Shown piece by piece: positions 18,961-30,464 of a DNA stretch of 64,000 bases. The position numbers and the translations under genes are program-made. Each line of letters starts with the position of its first letter. Position 1 is the stretch's first letter. The DNA lies in assembly GCF_016920785.2 (NCBI RefSeq), contig NW_024609880.1, positions 65,287,830 through 65,351,829 on the forward strand, given 5' to 3'. Under the pieces are notes generated by a model that was not told the origin of the DNA, ran no database searches, and saw nothing but the letters and a program-made list of their open reading frames with translations. The stretch comes from Ixodes scapularis (Eukaryota > Arthropoda > Arachnida > Ixodida > Ixodidae).

Positions 18961-20510
18961 TTATAGCACTGTCAGCAAGTCAATGTCCTCAAGGAATTGA
19001 AAGAGAGGTTTTAAGACTACTCGACGTTTCTTATCGGGCCAAGGTCCGAGACGTTTTGGTAGATCAAAAGGCCTAGAGTCCAGAGTGTCCGTAGAGTTCT
19101 TGTAAGCTTTGCGCTCATTTTCATATGCTTGACACGTGAGTAAAATGTGTCTGGTGGTTTCCGGCGCATCGCATTTCTCAGAATCCGGAGTCGCGCGTTG
19201 TTTTATTTTAGAGCGAGAGTTCTTCGTGTACACTCTAAAAAAAGTCCCTGCGTCCACTTTCCCGCACAACACTCGGAGATCCAATCACTGCAACTTACGG
19301 AGGCAGCTCAGCGAATGACGATGACAAAACATATGTTTAGACCAAAAAACGCAGTCTGAGTTGTGACATTAGCAAGCGTGACGGTTTGCATTGCTTAATG
19401 TCACAATTCAGACTGCATTTTTTGGTCTAAACATATGTTTGGGCGTCGTCATTCGCTGAGCTGCCTCCGTAAGTGGCGGTGATTGGCTCTCCGAGTGTTT
19501 TGCGGAAAAGTGGACGCACGGGCCTTTTTTAGAGTGTACGCACAGCTGAGATGAAGTCTATGTATAAGAGTTTCTAAATTTTGTGGAAGGTCGCTTGGTA
19601 GTCGTGTTGTTAATAATGGGTCTATGTCATAGAGAAATTTGTAGTTAGAATCCGTCGAGGACCAAAGCATTTCACGTGCGCTTTTTTGCAATTTGTCTTG
19701 TCAGAGATGTACAATCGCCTTTCGTAAAAGAAACCATTCTTGTTGAGATGTGCTGGTGGGCTCCCTTGGCTGATTTGTCAGCGCATTCGTTACCCCGTAT
19801 ACCGGAAAGTCCTGGTATCCATTGCGAGGTAATTTTGTGACCGTATTCAAATGCAAAGTGGTGGTACTTATATTTCTAGAGAAGAAGTAGAATACATTGA
19901 TTTCTTCCCAATAGGGCTGAGCGACTGAAAAGCGCATTTTGAATCTGTGAATAAGGTCCATTGTTTTGGTGGTTGTTGACATATATATACTTGATAACTT
20001 CCTTAATTCCGTGAAGCTCAGCGGCTATTGATGATGTATGATGATTTATATGACAAGATCTTGCGAGAAATATCGATGGAACGAAGAAGGCTGACGATGA
20101 ACTCGTCGTCGTTGTTGAGCCATCGGTATGGATGTTTTTGTTTTAGAGTAAGTGTCATATATGTAACTCATTACAAGTTGTACCATAACTAAGCCACTCT
20201 GTTGGCGTTTTGCAAGGATTCAAGGGGTGTTTAGATTAGCAACCACTTTTCGAAGCGTCCATGGAGGTATTTTGGAGTATGGAGTAAAAGTTGCCTGCTT
20301 TGAAATATTGTCAATATTTCGATCTAAAACATCCCCATAGCTGGAGTTTTGACGTTTTATGCGTATTTTAGTCAGATAGAAGCTTGCACTTGGCTGATCC
20401 CTTCCTCCATATCTTTCACGGGGGCGATAAAACGGATGAAAATTGATTTTTCCGAAAAAAAAATTTGTTCGAGTGCTCCTTAGTGTTTCCAGATAGTCGC
20501 ACAACAAACC
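18961..20510 (-). pseudogene. LINE ORF2 relic: RNase H and C-terminal knuckle
   Basis: Read on the minus strand. At 20507-20220 is the linker after reverse transcriptase, ending in TPYSKIPPW, the PPW that precedes RNase H in Jockey/R1-type elements. RNase H follows, with ITSQWIPGLSGIRGNECADKS near 19835-19770, matching the C-terminal WxPGHxGxxGNExAD motif. A MITE (19231-19536) interrupts the region after it. Downstream, KCDAPETTRHILLTC (about 19170-19125) is the Cys-His knuckle, and the frame ends at 18961 (FQFLEDIDLLTVL). The frames on either side of the MITE are in register if the MITE and one TA are removed. Endonuclease and the reverse transcriptase core are absent. Stops and shifts make it inactive. 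Confidence 0.75.
19231..19536. mobile_element. Palindromic MITE, CACTCTAAAAAA family, copy 1
   Basis: A 306-bp element that is almost entirely one imperfect palindrome. The left half starts CACTCTAAAAAAAGTCC and the right half ends with its complement. TA lies outside each end (19229-19230 and 19537-19538), as for Tc1/mariner-type or similar MITEs. Copies are at 47546-47861 and, as a half element, at 46431-46600. Confidence 0.85.
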
Positions 20511-20817
20511 GAAAAACGGATGGAGAGAATAGCCTAAATGTAGCCAAACCTGCTAAAATTCGATGTTGTCTCGAAATAAAATCATAACTGGCCTATAATC
20601 ATTCAGATATATACGGCGCCCAAAATTTCCCTCAAATTGGCAAGATATCCCTTATTACCACATAGACCTGAATATTTCCCTAATCTGGGAAATTTCTCTC
20701 GAGTTAGCAGCCTTGGGCGTCACTCACTTGACCGCTGTCTTCTTTGTTCAGATGTTGCTCAGTTGTTTACATCCGTCTTTGTTGCGTGGATCCCGTCTTC
20801 GTCATCATTGTGATGTA

Positions 20818-21271
20818 CCGGTTAATTTGGGATAATGCAAGGATATATTTATTTAACTGTTTAGGTTACAATCGGCTTGTATTACAAAGAACGTCGTTTA
20901 TGGCCTGCGACCGCGCCCAGTCTTCCTGGCGTCCTGTGCTTCTCTATGGCTCGCCGCTCGGCGCCCTGCGGCCCTGCTCTCCCCTCCCGGTGTCTCCGGT
21001 TGCATCCACCGTTGTTTGGGCTCAATAGCTCGTGTTCACATTACGTTCACCGTGTATAGCGAACACGACCTATTGAGCCCTAACAACGGCGGATTCCACC
21101 AGAGACACCGGGAGGGGAGAGCCGGGCGGCGAGCCACGGAGAATCACGGGACGCCTGGAGGCAACAGACTGGGCGCGGTTGCGGATCAGATAAGGCGCTT
21201 CTCGTTACACAAACTGAGTGTAACATAAACAGTTAAATAAATATATCCTTGCATCATTCCAAATTAACCGG
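20818..21271. mobile_element. Palindromic MITE, 454 bp
   Basis: The left end CCGGTTAATTTGGGATAATG and right end CATCATTCCAAATTAACCGG are inverted. Similarity continues through most of both halves (TATATTTATTTAACTGTTTA; GACACCGGGAGGGGAGAGC against its complement) to a centre near 21040. No coding potential is seen. No other copy occurs in the window. Confidence 0.7.
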
Positions 21272-22030
21272 CGCATTGCACATGCCATAACTCCATGGAC
21301 GATTACGCAGGGTTTCACAGCGCTCATTTCCTAAACCCAATTAGCGACGCGGTTTCAGGCCACGATCGGCGAATCGATATATTGCTCTTGTAGGACCGAT
21401 TACCGATGAATCGGAAGCGAGATACCAGCGCTGCCGATGGGAGAATATGAAGCGTGTCGTCGACGCAGTCGTGTAACCAACCTTAAAATACTTTGTTACG
21501 TGCGAGGATATACGCTGCGCACCGGAGCAACCGGTGACCCACATATTCAGTGGTCTGTGGTAATCCGGCGGCCCTAAAGCTTTAAGAAAGAAAACGAAAA
21601 CAGCCCTGTCGCTTAGACGTCCCAAGGTAGCATGATTATATCAAGTAGGCGGGAAAAATGGCAAGATATTGTGGTATATGAATTTTAAAAAAAAGATACA
21701 CAAAAAAAGAACCAGGGAAAAGTAAGGCAGCCAGACGCGAAATGTGTTTCAAATGGCCCCCAGACACGCGTAGTTTAACAGTATCAAACAAATAATTGCT
21801 GAAAGATAAGTGGAGAACCGTACGTTACATAATAAATTATGATTTTTTTTTTCTTTCTTAGCTCTTGATTGGCTGTTTGACTTTCTCGATGAAGGCAAGA
21901 GTGAATGAAAGTGAGGGGATGCTTTGTTAAGGGGAGTATTTATGTCAGGGTTTTAGAACAAACAAATTAGCGCTTGATGTGTAAAGAAACGTGAGTTTAC
22001 TCTTCCAGAGTATGGCGACATTGTTACACA
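21272..22030. other. Stretch without recognisable feature
   Basis: Mixed composition, with a short AT-rich middle. No gene, repeat or RNA is recognised. Confidence 0.4.
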
Positions 22031-22160
22031 CTGCAGATGAGAATTTCAGGCAGTGCGGCACCACTGCTAGCCTGGGGTCTTTTACGTGCACCACGTAGTA
22101 ATGACTCCACAAACACACGCCGCGGCAAACAGTGTTCATCCAGATCGAAACGGACCGGGC
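22031..22160 (-). repeat. SINE fragment, same family as 45299-45584
   Basis: Reading the opposite strand, this matches the middle and tail of the SINE: GCAGATGAGAATTTCAGGCA, GCTAGCCTGGGGTCTTTTAC and CAGATCGAAACGG correspond to consecutive pieces of the full copy. The tRNA-like head is missing. Confidence 0.65.
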
Positions 22161-22199
22161 TGCGCGGATGGAAATATCTGCTTATACCGTTTGTTGAAA

Positions 22200-23030
22200 A
22201 AAAAATGTAACGCGATTACCAGCACAACACACAGCAAACATACGAAGACTCCTTTGTTCCTGCGCGAAATGCTGTAAACACGGCAATGGGTAGACGCCGT
22301 TCAATGAACTATCAACCTGTGAACTGCAAACGTGTGTGAAGCTTTCGTTTTCGCGCACCATCAACTGAACACTTGTACCACGTGGGTGAGCCATGTCGTT
22401 GAAGCTGAGGGGGTCATTGTGCTCGCTACAGCCAAGGTTTCTGTTTCAGTTATTGATCCTGTTTGAAGCCCGCAGTGAAGCTTAGCATCCAGTAGAGCAT
22501 ATCCAGTGGGCCCGCAAAAAAAGTATTCACAAAAGTTAAAAAAAAAATGCTTCTTTTCTCCGATTCTCGTGGCAAAGGGAGGGCACAAAATGTGATGCAA
22601 CGTCGAGCTAGATGCAATCGCAGCGCCGCCGTTTCTGGCGCCGCGGCAACTTCAGCATCATAACTTCGGGAACGAGACATACCCGAACGGAGAAGGTGAA
22701 AGGGTCGCGCCACGTTGCGGCTTCCTCATGAACGGTCCTGCATAAAAAAACGCACCGTAATAATAAAAAAAACAAAAAAAAAACGCTTTTTTGTTGCGTT
22801 AGCGTGGCAAAGACAGCGGAAACACAGAATGTGATGTGTTAAGGGGAGAAACTGTATATACATGGTGGTGACTGGATGGCGCAAATGGTAGCTGCGTGCC
22901 ATGTTCTGCGATGGCAAATGTAAATGCGACTTTTTCACACTGCTGGAGTGTGAGAAGCAAGGAGAGCTCGAGAAAAAAAAAGAGAGAACCGTTAAAACAC
23001 GGCAGCGTCTCTGCTAACTGTAGTTCACCC
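22200..23030. other. Stretch without recognisable gene
   Basis: A/T runs and short frames only. I see nothing that I can name. Confidence 0.4.
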
Positions 23031-23465
23031 TTAAATGGGCCGTGCAACGATACTCGCTTGGAATGTTTTTCACTTTACACGAGCTTAGTGGCACTAGTGG
23101 GACCCAAGTACAAACTTGCACGCAACGTCACTGACCAAGAAACTCCTTTGTTGCGGTGTAATTTCAAGGACAAAAGCGAGCGTTTTCTTTCAATCACTCC
23201 TTCGCAAAACTTGATGACGTAACTGGGGGATCGCAGTATCCCCCAGTGACGATATTTGAATACGGCTCACAAATCTGACCCAACCACTGCTTGAGCGCTC
23301 GATTTGGGCTCGTGATAATCTATATATCGACAAGCATTCGGGTGTGCCCCGTGACCAATAGCTGCAATGACGACAATAGTCGAACCATAACAATGTCTGG
23401 AACTCAGCGCGTGTCCTGTGCTTTGTCAACCCCAGCGCGTGGCTATGATCAACATAGGTGGCATA
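23031..23465 (-). repeat. Diverged inverted copy of the 3841-4468 MITE
   Basis: The opposite strand of this segment follows the 3' two thirds of the element at 3841-4468. GGGCCGTGCAACGATA, CTTTACACGAGCTTA and CTCGTGATAATCTATA match their complements there in the same order. Its left boundary (TTAAATGGGCCGTGCAA) corresponds to the right tip. The other end is lost near a separate palindrome at 23468-23585. Confidence 0.6.
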
Positions 23466-23467
23466 CA

Positions 23468-23585
23468 CACGCTCAGCAGTCGCGCACACAGTTATAGCCG
23501 CCAGTGAATAATTTCTGTAGGGAGCACTGTAGAAGGGAGTATTCACTGGCGGCCATAGCTGTGTGCGCGAATGTTGAGCGCGTGC
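23468..23585. repeat. 118-bp hairpin repeat
   Basis: CACGCTCAGCAGTCGCGCACACAG...GCCGCCAGTGAATA on the left is nearly complementary to TATTCACTGGCGGC...GTGTGCGCGAATGTTGAGCGCGTG on the right, leaving a loop of about 35 bases. It may be an internal MITE remnant. Confidence 0.55.
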
Positions 23586-24488
23586 AGATGGCGAGCTTCC
23601 ACAGTTCTTTTGCAACGTGCATTCCGCACCATCAAAAGTGCCTGTCTTAGCAGCCTATTGATGTGAGCTCGTTCTGAGCATGCGCTCTAAACAGCACCCA
23701 GAAATATGGCTTCTAGAGAATACTCCCTATAGCTAAAGTATCTTGATGTTTTAAAGGTAGCGAAAGGTTCGTCGATGCAAGAGGCACGTGCAACTTGCAG
23801 TTCTTGGGAAGGTGAGGCCCCTGTATCTGTAAAAAGTGGCGCATTCTCTTCCCTCCTCCTCCAAACCCTCATTACCCTCCCCCTTCCTTCCCCCCCCCCC
23901 CCCCTAACTTCCGGTTTGCGACGGAGGCGCCCTCTGGAAATTCCCAAGCGTCTCGACGTCTTGGTCAGTTGGAGCGGCGCGATGCGGGTCGTGTGGACTT
24001 TTCTCGTCATATAAGTGTGGCAGTGACCTAATTTAGAGCCCGCATTCGCATCCGACCACCCTGAAACCGCTCTAGACCTGTTTGTCCAACCGTGGATCCC
24101 AAAAGTGCTTTGGATGATCGTCCCAATCGTCTCTACCGTGTTGCATTATCGGTCAGTGTCTCGGGGGTACCTGTCCGCCCCTTCGGCTTCACAGGAGTCG
24201 CAAGGCGTTTTTATTCGTCATATCAAACCGCCAACTTGCAATTATATTCTCCACGATTTCAGATTATTCACTACCTATTTTTAATGTGTGGAGAGAAAGC
24301 ATACTCGTGCTTGTCGCACTGGCTTCGCTCGCACTTATGTTGAATCGGGGTATAGATACATCCACATGTTCGCGTCCGTGGCCGTGAGAGCGTTGCAAGC
24401 TTGTAAACTTTGTGCGGAACAAAGCATAGTACGCGAGCACGTGCGTCACACTTGACGAGTGATCGTATTCCGCACCTCCGCACGCACT

Positions 24489-25353
24489 AGGGTGACCACC
24501 CGTCCCGCGACTCGCGGGACTGTCCCGCATTGAGGGCTCTTGTCCCGCATCCCGCAAGAAATACGAAAATCTTTGAAATGTCTCGCATTTTACATTGTTG
24601 TAACGTTCGCTACGCAAATTATGGCGCTTCGAAAAAACGGGCCACGGGGAAGTGCGAAGGTCGCTGATAAAAGTGTGAATCTCGATGGTATGCCATTTTC
24701 TATCCAAGCACTGCGGGAAGCGACCGTTTTTGCAGGAGACAGACGCGTATGCCGTTCTGCCTCTCCTCTTGATGGCAAGATATGGCGAGCAAAAAATGCT
24801 CGCCAAAAGTTGAAAAACAAACTATTGCAATTACTTGCAAATCATACTTTGTCATGCGAAAGGGTTGTTGTGGAAAGCTTTTCTTTTTTTTTTAGTGAAG
24901 ACGGCCGCACAAGGCAAAAAATCTTTAACTCACAACGGTCGAAAAAACAGCAACGTAACATTCTAATTTTGTGCGAGAGCACGTTAGTATAAGAGTCAGT
25001 ATCGACAGGAAACAGCAAGCCGAAAAATATCTAGTGTTTCTTATTTCCTTTTGAAGTATCGGGGTCTGGTGCAGTCGATATTTATGTTTTCAACTTAGAC
25101 ACTTTTAATAAAAAATGTTCCATTACAATCAAACAAAAATATATCACTGTTAGTGAAATATATTTTAGCTTAATTGCCGCACACAATTTTCAGGTGCATA
25201 ATATGCTTTCGGACAGCACAGGATGTCGGGATGTGCGTGTTGGCGAATTTGCTTTAATACTTTTTGTTGAGTCATAAAATACCGTCCTCCCCCCTCGGGC
25301 AGGGTGTCCCGCATTCACGGTGCCCGCACTTCACCGGCAGGGAGGTGGTCACC
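24489..25353. mobile_element. Putative TIR element with GGGTGACCACC tips
   Basis: The left tip AGGGTGACCACC and the right tip GGTGGTCACCCC are inverted. ACGCAC lies immediately outside both ends and may be a target duplication. A CCCGC-rich segment follows the left tip (24504-24560) and a similar one precedes the right tip (25290-25335). A 150-residue frame runs from 24540 to 24992 (MSRIPQEIRKSLKCL..., lysine/arginine-rich near its end), but it has no motif that I know. A short internally deleted DNA transposon is the likeliest reading. Confidence 0.45.
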
Positions 25354-25359
25354 CCACGC

Positions 25360-25980
25360 ACCCGTTAGTGAGAGCGATGCCGATGCTCAAAGCACGAGCA
25401 GGAGGAGGCCCGCACCTCCACACGCACCCTGCTCCAGTCTCATGAACGACGCTTTTTCCACGGCACGGGCGTCCGTGCATGCCAAGTCGGCAGTGTGGTT
25501 ATCGCTATCACAACGCTCGCGTTTACGGTGGAATGGAGTGCATAACTCGCTCTGAACAGCTGTCTTTTTGCATTCTGGTGAGTTTTGTACAGAGCGCCTA
25601 CATCGCCTGGTAACTTTGCGGCTTCCGTCGGGTTGAAATCTTTCGACCGATTCGGTGAAGCAAGATGTTCCTTTGAGGTTCAATTTCTGTTCCAGAGGGA
25701 ACACTGAAAGCCGCTCCGTACGACTTTTCCACAGCTGCGGCGTAGCAACAGCTTGAGAAAGTAATGGCGACTGGAAGTCCAAAACCGAAAGCAGGATGTC
25801 ACGTGACGACAGGCCAATAGTGCGCGCGGCGGCTTGTTCAAAAAATGGCACCACTTTTCCCGAGCGTTTCCACAACGATGAATGACGTCACTTTTCCCAG
25901 GATGGAGGGGCTTTACCTGTAGTCAGAGCCTGTAGCTGACCTGTGGCTCCAGCTGGCGTCAAAAGAAGACCAAACACTCA
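25360..25980. other. Stretch without recognisable gene
   Basis: A long minus-strand frame (25875-25387) has no recognisable domain and typical shadow composition. Nothing else is supported. Confidence 0.35.
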
Positions 25981-25984
25981 AGCG

Positions 25985-26153
25985 CCGTTCACACTCTTGC
26001 GACCGAGTAAGACCACACCGGCTTTTAAGCCTTTTGCGACCTCTTAGGACCGGATGCGCGGCAGCGGAGCTGGTCCTAAGAGATCGCAAAAGGCTTAAAA
26101 GCCGGTTTGGTCTTTCTCGGTCGTACTCGGTTGCAAGAGTGTGAACGGGCCTT
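25985..26153. mobile_element. Palindromic MITE with CCGTTCACACTC tips
   Basis: The left half CCGTTCACACTCTTGCGACC and the right half GGTTGCAAGAGTGTGAACGG are inverted. Inner blocks (GGCTTTTAAGCCTTTTGCGA against its complement) extend the stem to a short centre near 26065. The tips resemble the AGGCCGGTTCACAC family, but TTA flanks are not clear. Confidence 0.65.
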
Positions 26154-26544
26154 CAGACGACATCACCCGGTTGATACCGTAGCGGAAAAGTAAGCACGTC
26201 TCAGAGGGTCTGTTTTCTTTGTTGTTGTAGTTTCCTTTTTTCCTGTTGCTTTTTTTTTTTTTTTTTTTGCGTTTTGGCTATGTGGAAGTTTGAAACGCGC
26301 TCATTTCCCGGAGCGGAGTGCCGCTGTATGTCTGAACACGTTATGTTTTACCCCCTCCGGAAGCAACACGAGTGCACTCAAAGCAGACGTTCGGCTGGTA
26401 CTGGAGTCCAATCAGTGAGAAAACGAGCACTGCGTCAGCGCTTGACTGGCAGTCGCTCACACAGTCGTGATCGGCTTATCGACTTCCGTCTCTGGTTGAT
26501 TGACAAAAATGGTTAGGTGTCAACCAACATTACTAAAACATTCC

Positions 26545-26672
26545 GTTGGGAAACTCACCCTTGAAATGTGGATTGCTAGCGTCCACCGAGACCGAGCTAA
26601 ATACGATAACAGCGCCACCCTTTAGCGACAAGTTGAAACATGAAAGTTGCTTTATATGGCTACTGCTAGAGT
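26545..26672 (+). repeat. Dispersed repeat shared with 52555-52680
   Basis: GGGAAACTCACCCTTGAAA, CTAAATACGATAACAGCGCC and CCCTTTAGCGAC occur in the same order at 52555-52680 with few differences. It is non-coding repeat DNA of unknown class. Confidence 0.6.
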
Positions 26673-26942
26673 CACTGAATGTTCCCAGAGTACAGAAACT
26701 TCCAGGCTTGGTTTGACATGCCAAGATGAAGGCTCTATCTCTTTTCTTTACTGTCGTCACCATGAGCTTTTAGAAAGCATGTTTTTGCTTAAAAACAAAC
26801 GAAAAAAAAAGCTTTTTTTAAAGAACTTTTATTGGAGATTAGTACAGAATGACAGGTGCGTGATGTTTTCTAAAGTCTTTAGTTTACAAGGTTTTGTGGA
26901 TTAATATTGTTTTTATACAACCTCGTCTCACCGGAAGAGGTC

Positions 26943-27471
26943 GGAATTTTAGGTCGCCCTCGCTCACCCTCACCCTCGCAGCCACACTCACCTAAGCCCC
27001 TCACTCACCCTCACCTTAACAGCTACACTAACCCTTAGCCACTCACGCACCCTTATCCTCGCAGCCACACTCACCTTGAGACCTTCACTCACCTTCACAG
27101 AACCTCACGGCTCTCACGCCGCTTACGCACTCCACTTACCGCCCTCGCGGTCCTCACTGCCCTCACGCACTCATATTCCTCGCTTACCCCCGCACTCACC
27201 GCCCTCACGCCCCTCGCGCACTCATGGCTCTCACGCACTCACCGTCCCTCACGCACTCACCGCCCTCACGGCCCCCAGCACTCATACCCCCACCTCACGC
27301 ACTCACGGTCCTCACAGCCCTCACGGCCCTCACACCCCTCATGACCCCAGGGTCCTACCCACCTTCACACTCATGAATTTTCTTGGTTCAGAAACTCACT
27401 CACCCTCACCTCACCTGTGAAGATGAAGGTGAGTGAGGGTGAGTGAGGGCCCTCATGAATGAGATTTGCCG
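26943..27471. mobile_element. Minisatellite-bearing element, copy 1
   Basis: The core is a tandem array of roughly 9-bp units (consensus CGCCCTCAC, with variants such as ACTCACCCT). It is bounded on the left by CGGAATTTTAGGTCGCCCT and on the right by a short inverted region, ACCTGTGAAGATGAAGGTGA to GGGCCCTCATGAATGAGATT, ending near GCCG. The same left and right boundary sequences delimit a second copy at 58275-59729. The array is therefore part of a mobile or duplicated unit, not a simple local satellite. The ends CGGC/GCCG look like weak terminal inverted repeats. Confidence 0.6.
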
Positions 27472-27657
27472 ACGTATGCTCACCGGTGATTTCAGGTAGC
27501 GCGTCTCGACCATGGGCGCGTACTAACTTCGGTAGTAATTTGCTGCGCGTTCGCGTCCGCGTCCGCTTGGAGAAGGGGGTGGCATACCTTGAAACCCCTT
27601 CCACCATATATGTTTCGGCGCCAAAATGGCAGATTAAAGCCAAAATAGAGCAGTGAC

Positions 27658-27815
27658 GGTGGACGCTACGAAATGTGATACTCCCGAACCAATGCAAGCA
27701 GCGGTGCAGTTCCCCGAGTGGCCGCGGCGGGAGAAATGGGGGCGTTCCGATCGCCATTAGCTCGGTTCTCGAGTACGGATCGGTGCCACTTTTGCAAAGC
27801 AGGCTCTATGGCCGT
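27658..27815 (+). repeat. Dispersed repeat shared with 52675-52880
   Basis: GTGCAGTTCCCCGAGTGGCC, ATGGGGGCGTTCCGATC and TTCTCGAGTACGGATCG recur at 52770-52845 in the same order. Both loci also carry, nearby, the repeat starting at 26545 or 52555, so they are pieces of one longer element. Confidence 0.6.
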
Positions 27816-28914
27816 TTCCCAACTGAGCTGTCCTATAGTACCATTGGTGTCAGCCATATCACGCATTCTGTGTGAACATGAAAAGATAGCGCCAGTTCGG
27901 CAGGAACGCTGAAAGCTCGCGGAGCTCGCTCGTGACCCGCGGGAGTAACTCGGATATACTCGCACTCGTGTCCAATCAATGAGGAGACGATCGCTGCGTC
28001 AGCGTTCGGATGGTGACTCGCATTTTTTTTCTATTCCGTTTTAGGAGTAAGAAGGACATATTGATAGAAAACGCTCGCTTTTGTCCGTGAAATTACCTCG
28101 GAACAAAAGAGTTTCTTGGTCAGTGCGATGCGTACGAGTACATTTGGGTTCCACTAAAGCCACTGGATCCTGCAGGAAAGTAGCGCCATCGCCTTCCCTA
28201 CCTGCTAGAGGGACACAAACAAATACTAACACACAGACGGCCAAACCTCGCAAGGTGGTTGGTTAATTGGTTTAAGTTGCTATGGTAAGATCCATTTTTG
28301 GTTCATTCAAATTTTCGAAGCTTCCAAAGGGTCGTTCTGAACCAGTCGCACCGAGATCGCCATGGAACATCACTGTACTGAAAGTGTTCCTCGCCAGTAG
28401 AAGCGTCTTCGGTGCTGTGCATGCAATCCACTTATCAATCATGCTTATCTCCACAAATCTCTTACTATTGTTGTTATTGCGCATTTGAAGGCAAGAGCAT
28501 GATTTTTCAATGTCGTCAAGCAGAGCGCCGCATGTCGGTGGCGCTGCGAAGATGTGCGCTTGTTTCGCCGTTGAGTGGCTAACAAAATCTCGGAATTCAA
28601 GAATGCGTCTCACAAAGCTACCCGTCGCCAGCGAATTTATATCGGCTCACGAAAAATGGAAAGGTAAAGGAGAAATTGCTCCTTCTATGAACCAAGGTGG
28701 GGACCGTTTGGGGAGCTCGACGCTACTTTCCCAGGATCCGGTTGCATTAGTACCAGTAATTCTTTCCTCTTTAGACGAGCTTACTTGCAGTAAGCTCGTG
28801 TAACGAGGATAACATTCCAAGCGGATATCGTTGCACGGACCCTTTAATTCTGATTTCACCGAGAGGAACGTGGAATACTATCAGACTCGCAACTTCGACG
28901 ATCTTGGTTCAAGA

Positions 28915-29085
28915 ACGCCAATGAATACTCTCCAAGCTTCCACCCATTTCTTTTTTACTACCATAGGAATCCTCTTCCGCAGCTGATAATCCGGTGGTGA
29001 CGTCACTGGTAGGAACCATAAAAAGGCGCCATCGAAATGCCTCGTCGCCATATTCTAACGTCCACCGTTTTTCGATGTGCAATTC
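28915..29085 (-). repeat. Dispersed repeat, GGTGGCGCC family (reverse copy)
   Basis: On the minus strand this contains GGCGACGAGGCATTTCGATG, GGCGCC and GGTTCCTACCAGTGACGTCA. These match the family represented at 35165-35420, 35708-35990 and 40523-40800 (GGCGAGATGYTTSGGTGGCG, followed by a GTGACGTCA). Confidence 0.45.
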
Positions 29086-29099
29086 TACTGGCGGCGCTC

Positions 29100-29834
29100 G
29101 AGGGGCCAATCGTGTACGTTTGCACTCTCAAACAAACGGCCAAACAAAAACAAAAACAAAAACAAAAAAAAATACAACCGGCTCCCCAACTGGTCGCCTA
29201 ATCCTACCCCCGCGGATATCGTTTCATTACTGCAATCAATATAAATTCGAGGAGAGGGCGCTAGTCCCCGCCGGAAGTCAGACAGACAAGCGTTCGGCCA
29301 CCATGCAGACTCATTTTATTTTCAATTTTTATTTCATGATACTCCGGATTTGCCGTCTTGCAAAAGAAACGTCGCCCCTGGAGCCGAGTCGTGCTTTCAA
29401 ACATACGAAAAAGAAAGAAGACTAAAGACACAAAGGAATCGCTTTTTGTATCATTATTTCCCCGGCTACCCTGCGTCATACGCACAAGGTCGTAGACCTG
29501 TTTGCAGCTTTGCTCGATCCACTGCGTGAGCGGATTGGGGGAAAGGTATGGAGGGGCCTTTCTTTGCGCGGAAACTTTATCTCTCGTCGCGTCAAGAACC
29601 GCCCGTGCGGGGGCTATTATTAATTACCGCGCCCTTTATTAAAATAAATAAGTAAAGGGTACGCCAGCTCAGTTGGAAGATTGCGTGAGGATACCGCGTC
29701 GCTGACACAGGGTCACCGCGGGGCGATTCGGCTGCGTGGTGGCAGGAACACCCGTTGTGGAAACACGATACGACTCGCGTGCCCCTCGAGGTGTGAGCAG
29801 TGCAGCGCAGTCTAAAGCCAGGGTTAAAGTCCTT
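29100..29834. other. Stretch without recognisable gene
   Basis: Contains an (AAAAC)n run near 29145-29170. No coding or RNA feature is recognised. Confidence 0.4.
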
Positions 29835-30060
29835 CGATCAACGAGGTAGAGGGGCTTAGAGCGATAAACCGGGGTTCCGGTCTGCACTCAAAAGTGACCC
29901 CCATAAGGCGGCTGCCATTGTACGCAAATTTGACCACACGTGACATGACCAAACCAAATACGTGACGTCACAGGAAAAATGGCAGCGCCCATGCAGCGGC
30001 TGGCCCCAACTGGGCCGGAGCATGTCGGATGCTTTGTTGGTTGTCGTTCGTCTCGGCGAG
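29835..30060 (+). repeat. Dispersed repeat, inverted copy at 34795-35045
   Basis: AACGAGGTAGAGGGGCTTAG, GTACGCAAATTTGACCAC, CGTGACGTCACAGGAAAAAT and GGCAGCGCCCAT appear in the same order on the minus strand at 34795-35045. Both copies contain the palindrome TGACGTCA. Confidence 0.6.
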
Positions 30061-30464
30061 TTGATTTCAGACGCGGAAGCCGTCATATGAGGCCGGTCGA
30101 AAGCGAGTTCAGAGTTCAGCGTGGTGTTTGACGTAGGTATAACGTGAAAATACGGAGGAACGGTGTTCATTTCGCTAGTGACCGTGTGCATTTCGCTGGT
30201 GACCAACTGGGATATATTGCCACGGAAGAGACAATCTGACCTACGTTGCTCGGACCTCGGATTGATTCGGATACCGCTAGGATAAAATTTAAGGTGACGT
30301 TTCTGTGCTCTCGTTGACCATCGGAATCTTCGAGGTTTGCAGGGAAGCGTGTGCAATATATTTGGATACACAGTTTAGCGACGGAAATTGCGTGAGTCGT
30401 GCTTGGCGGTGTGCAATCGTGGTGCAGCTTCGGTCAAATGACCGAGGGCTCACTTTGGTTGTGC

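Larger units (their letters stand above)
18204..20714. mobile_element. 2.5-kb TIR element with 10-bp target duplication
   Basis: The element begins AAGCCTGC and ends GCAGCCTT. The inverted tips extend, with gaps, to a shared AAATTTCCC block about 25 bases in. GGGCGTCACT is present immediately outside both ends (18194-18203 and 20715-20724). The 10-bp duplication would suit a Mutator-like transposon; hAT (8 bp) is less likely. It contains the LINE fragment at 18961-20510 and no transposase that I recognise. It sits just upstream of the gag start of the Gypsy relic. Confidence 0.6.

Noticed and set aside
24264..24806. 180-codon minus-strand frame
   Set aside because: It straddles the boundary of the TIR element at 24489, has no motif and overlaps other open frames.
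27000..27420. CRISPR-like array
   Set aside because: The repeats are 9-bp units without unique spacers, in a eukaryotic TE context.
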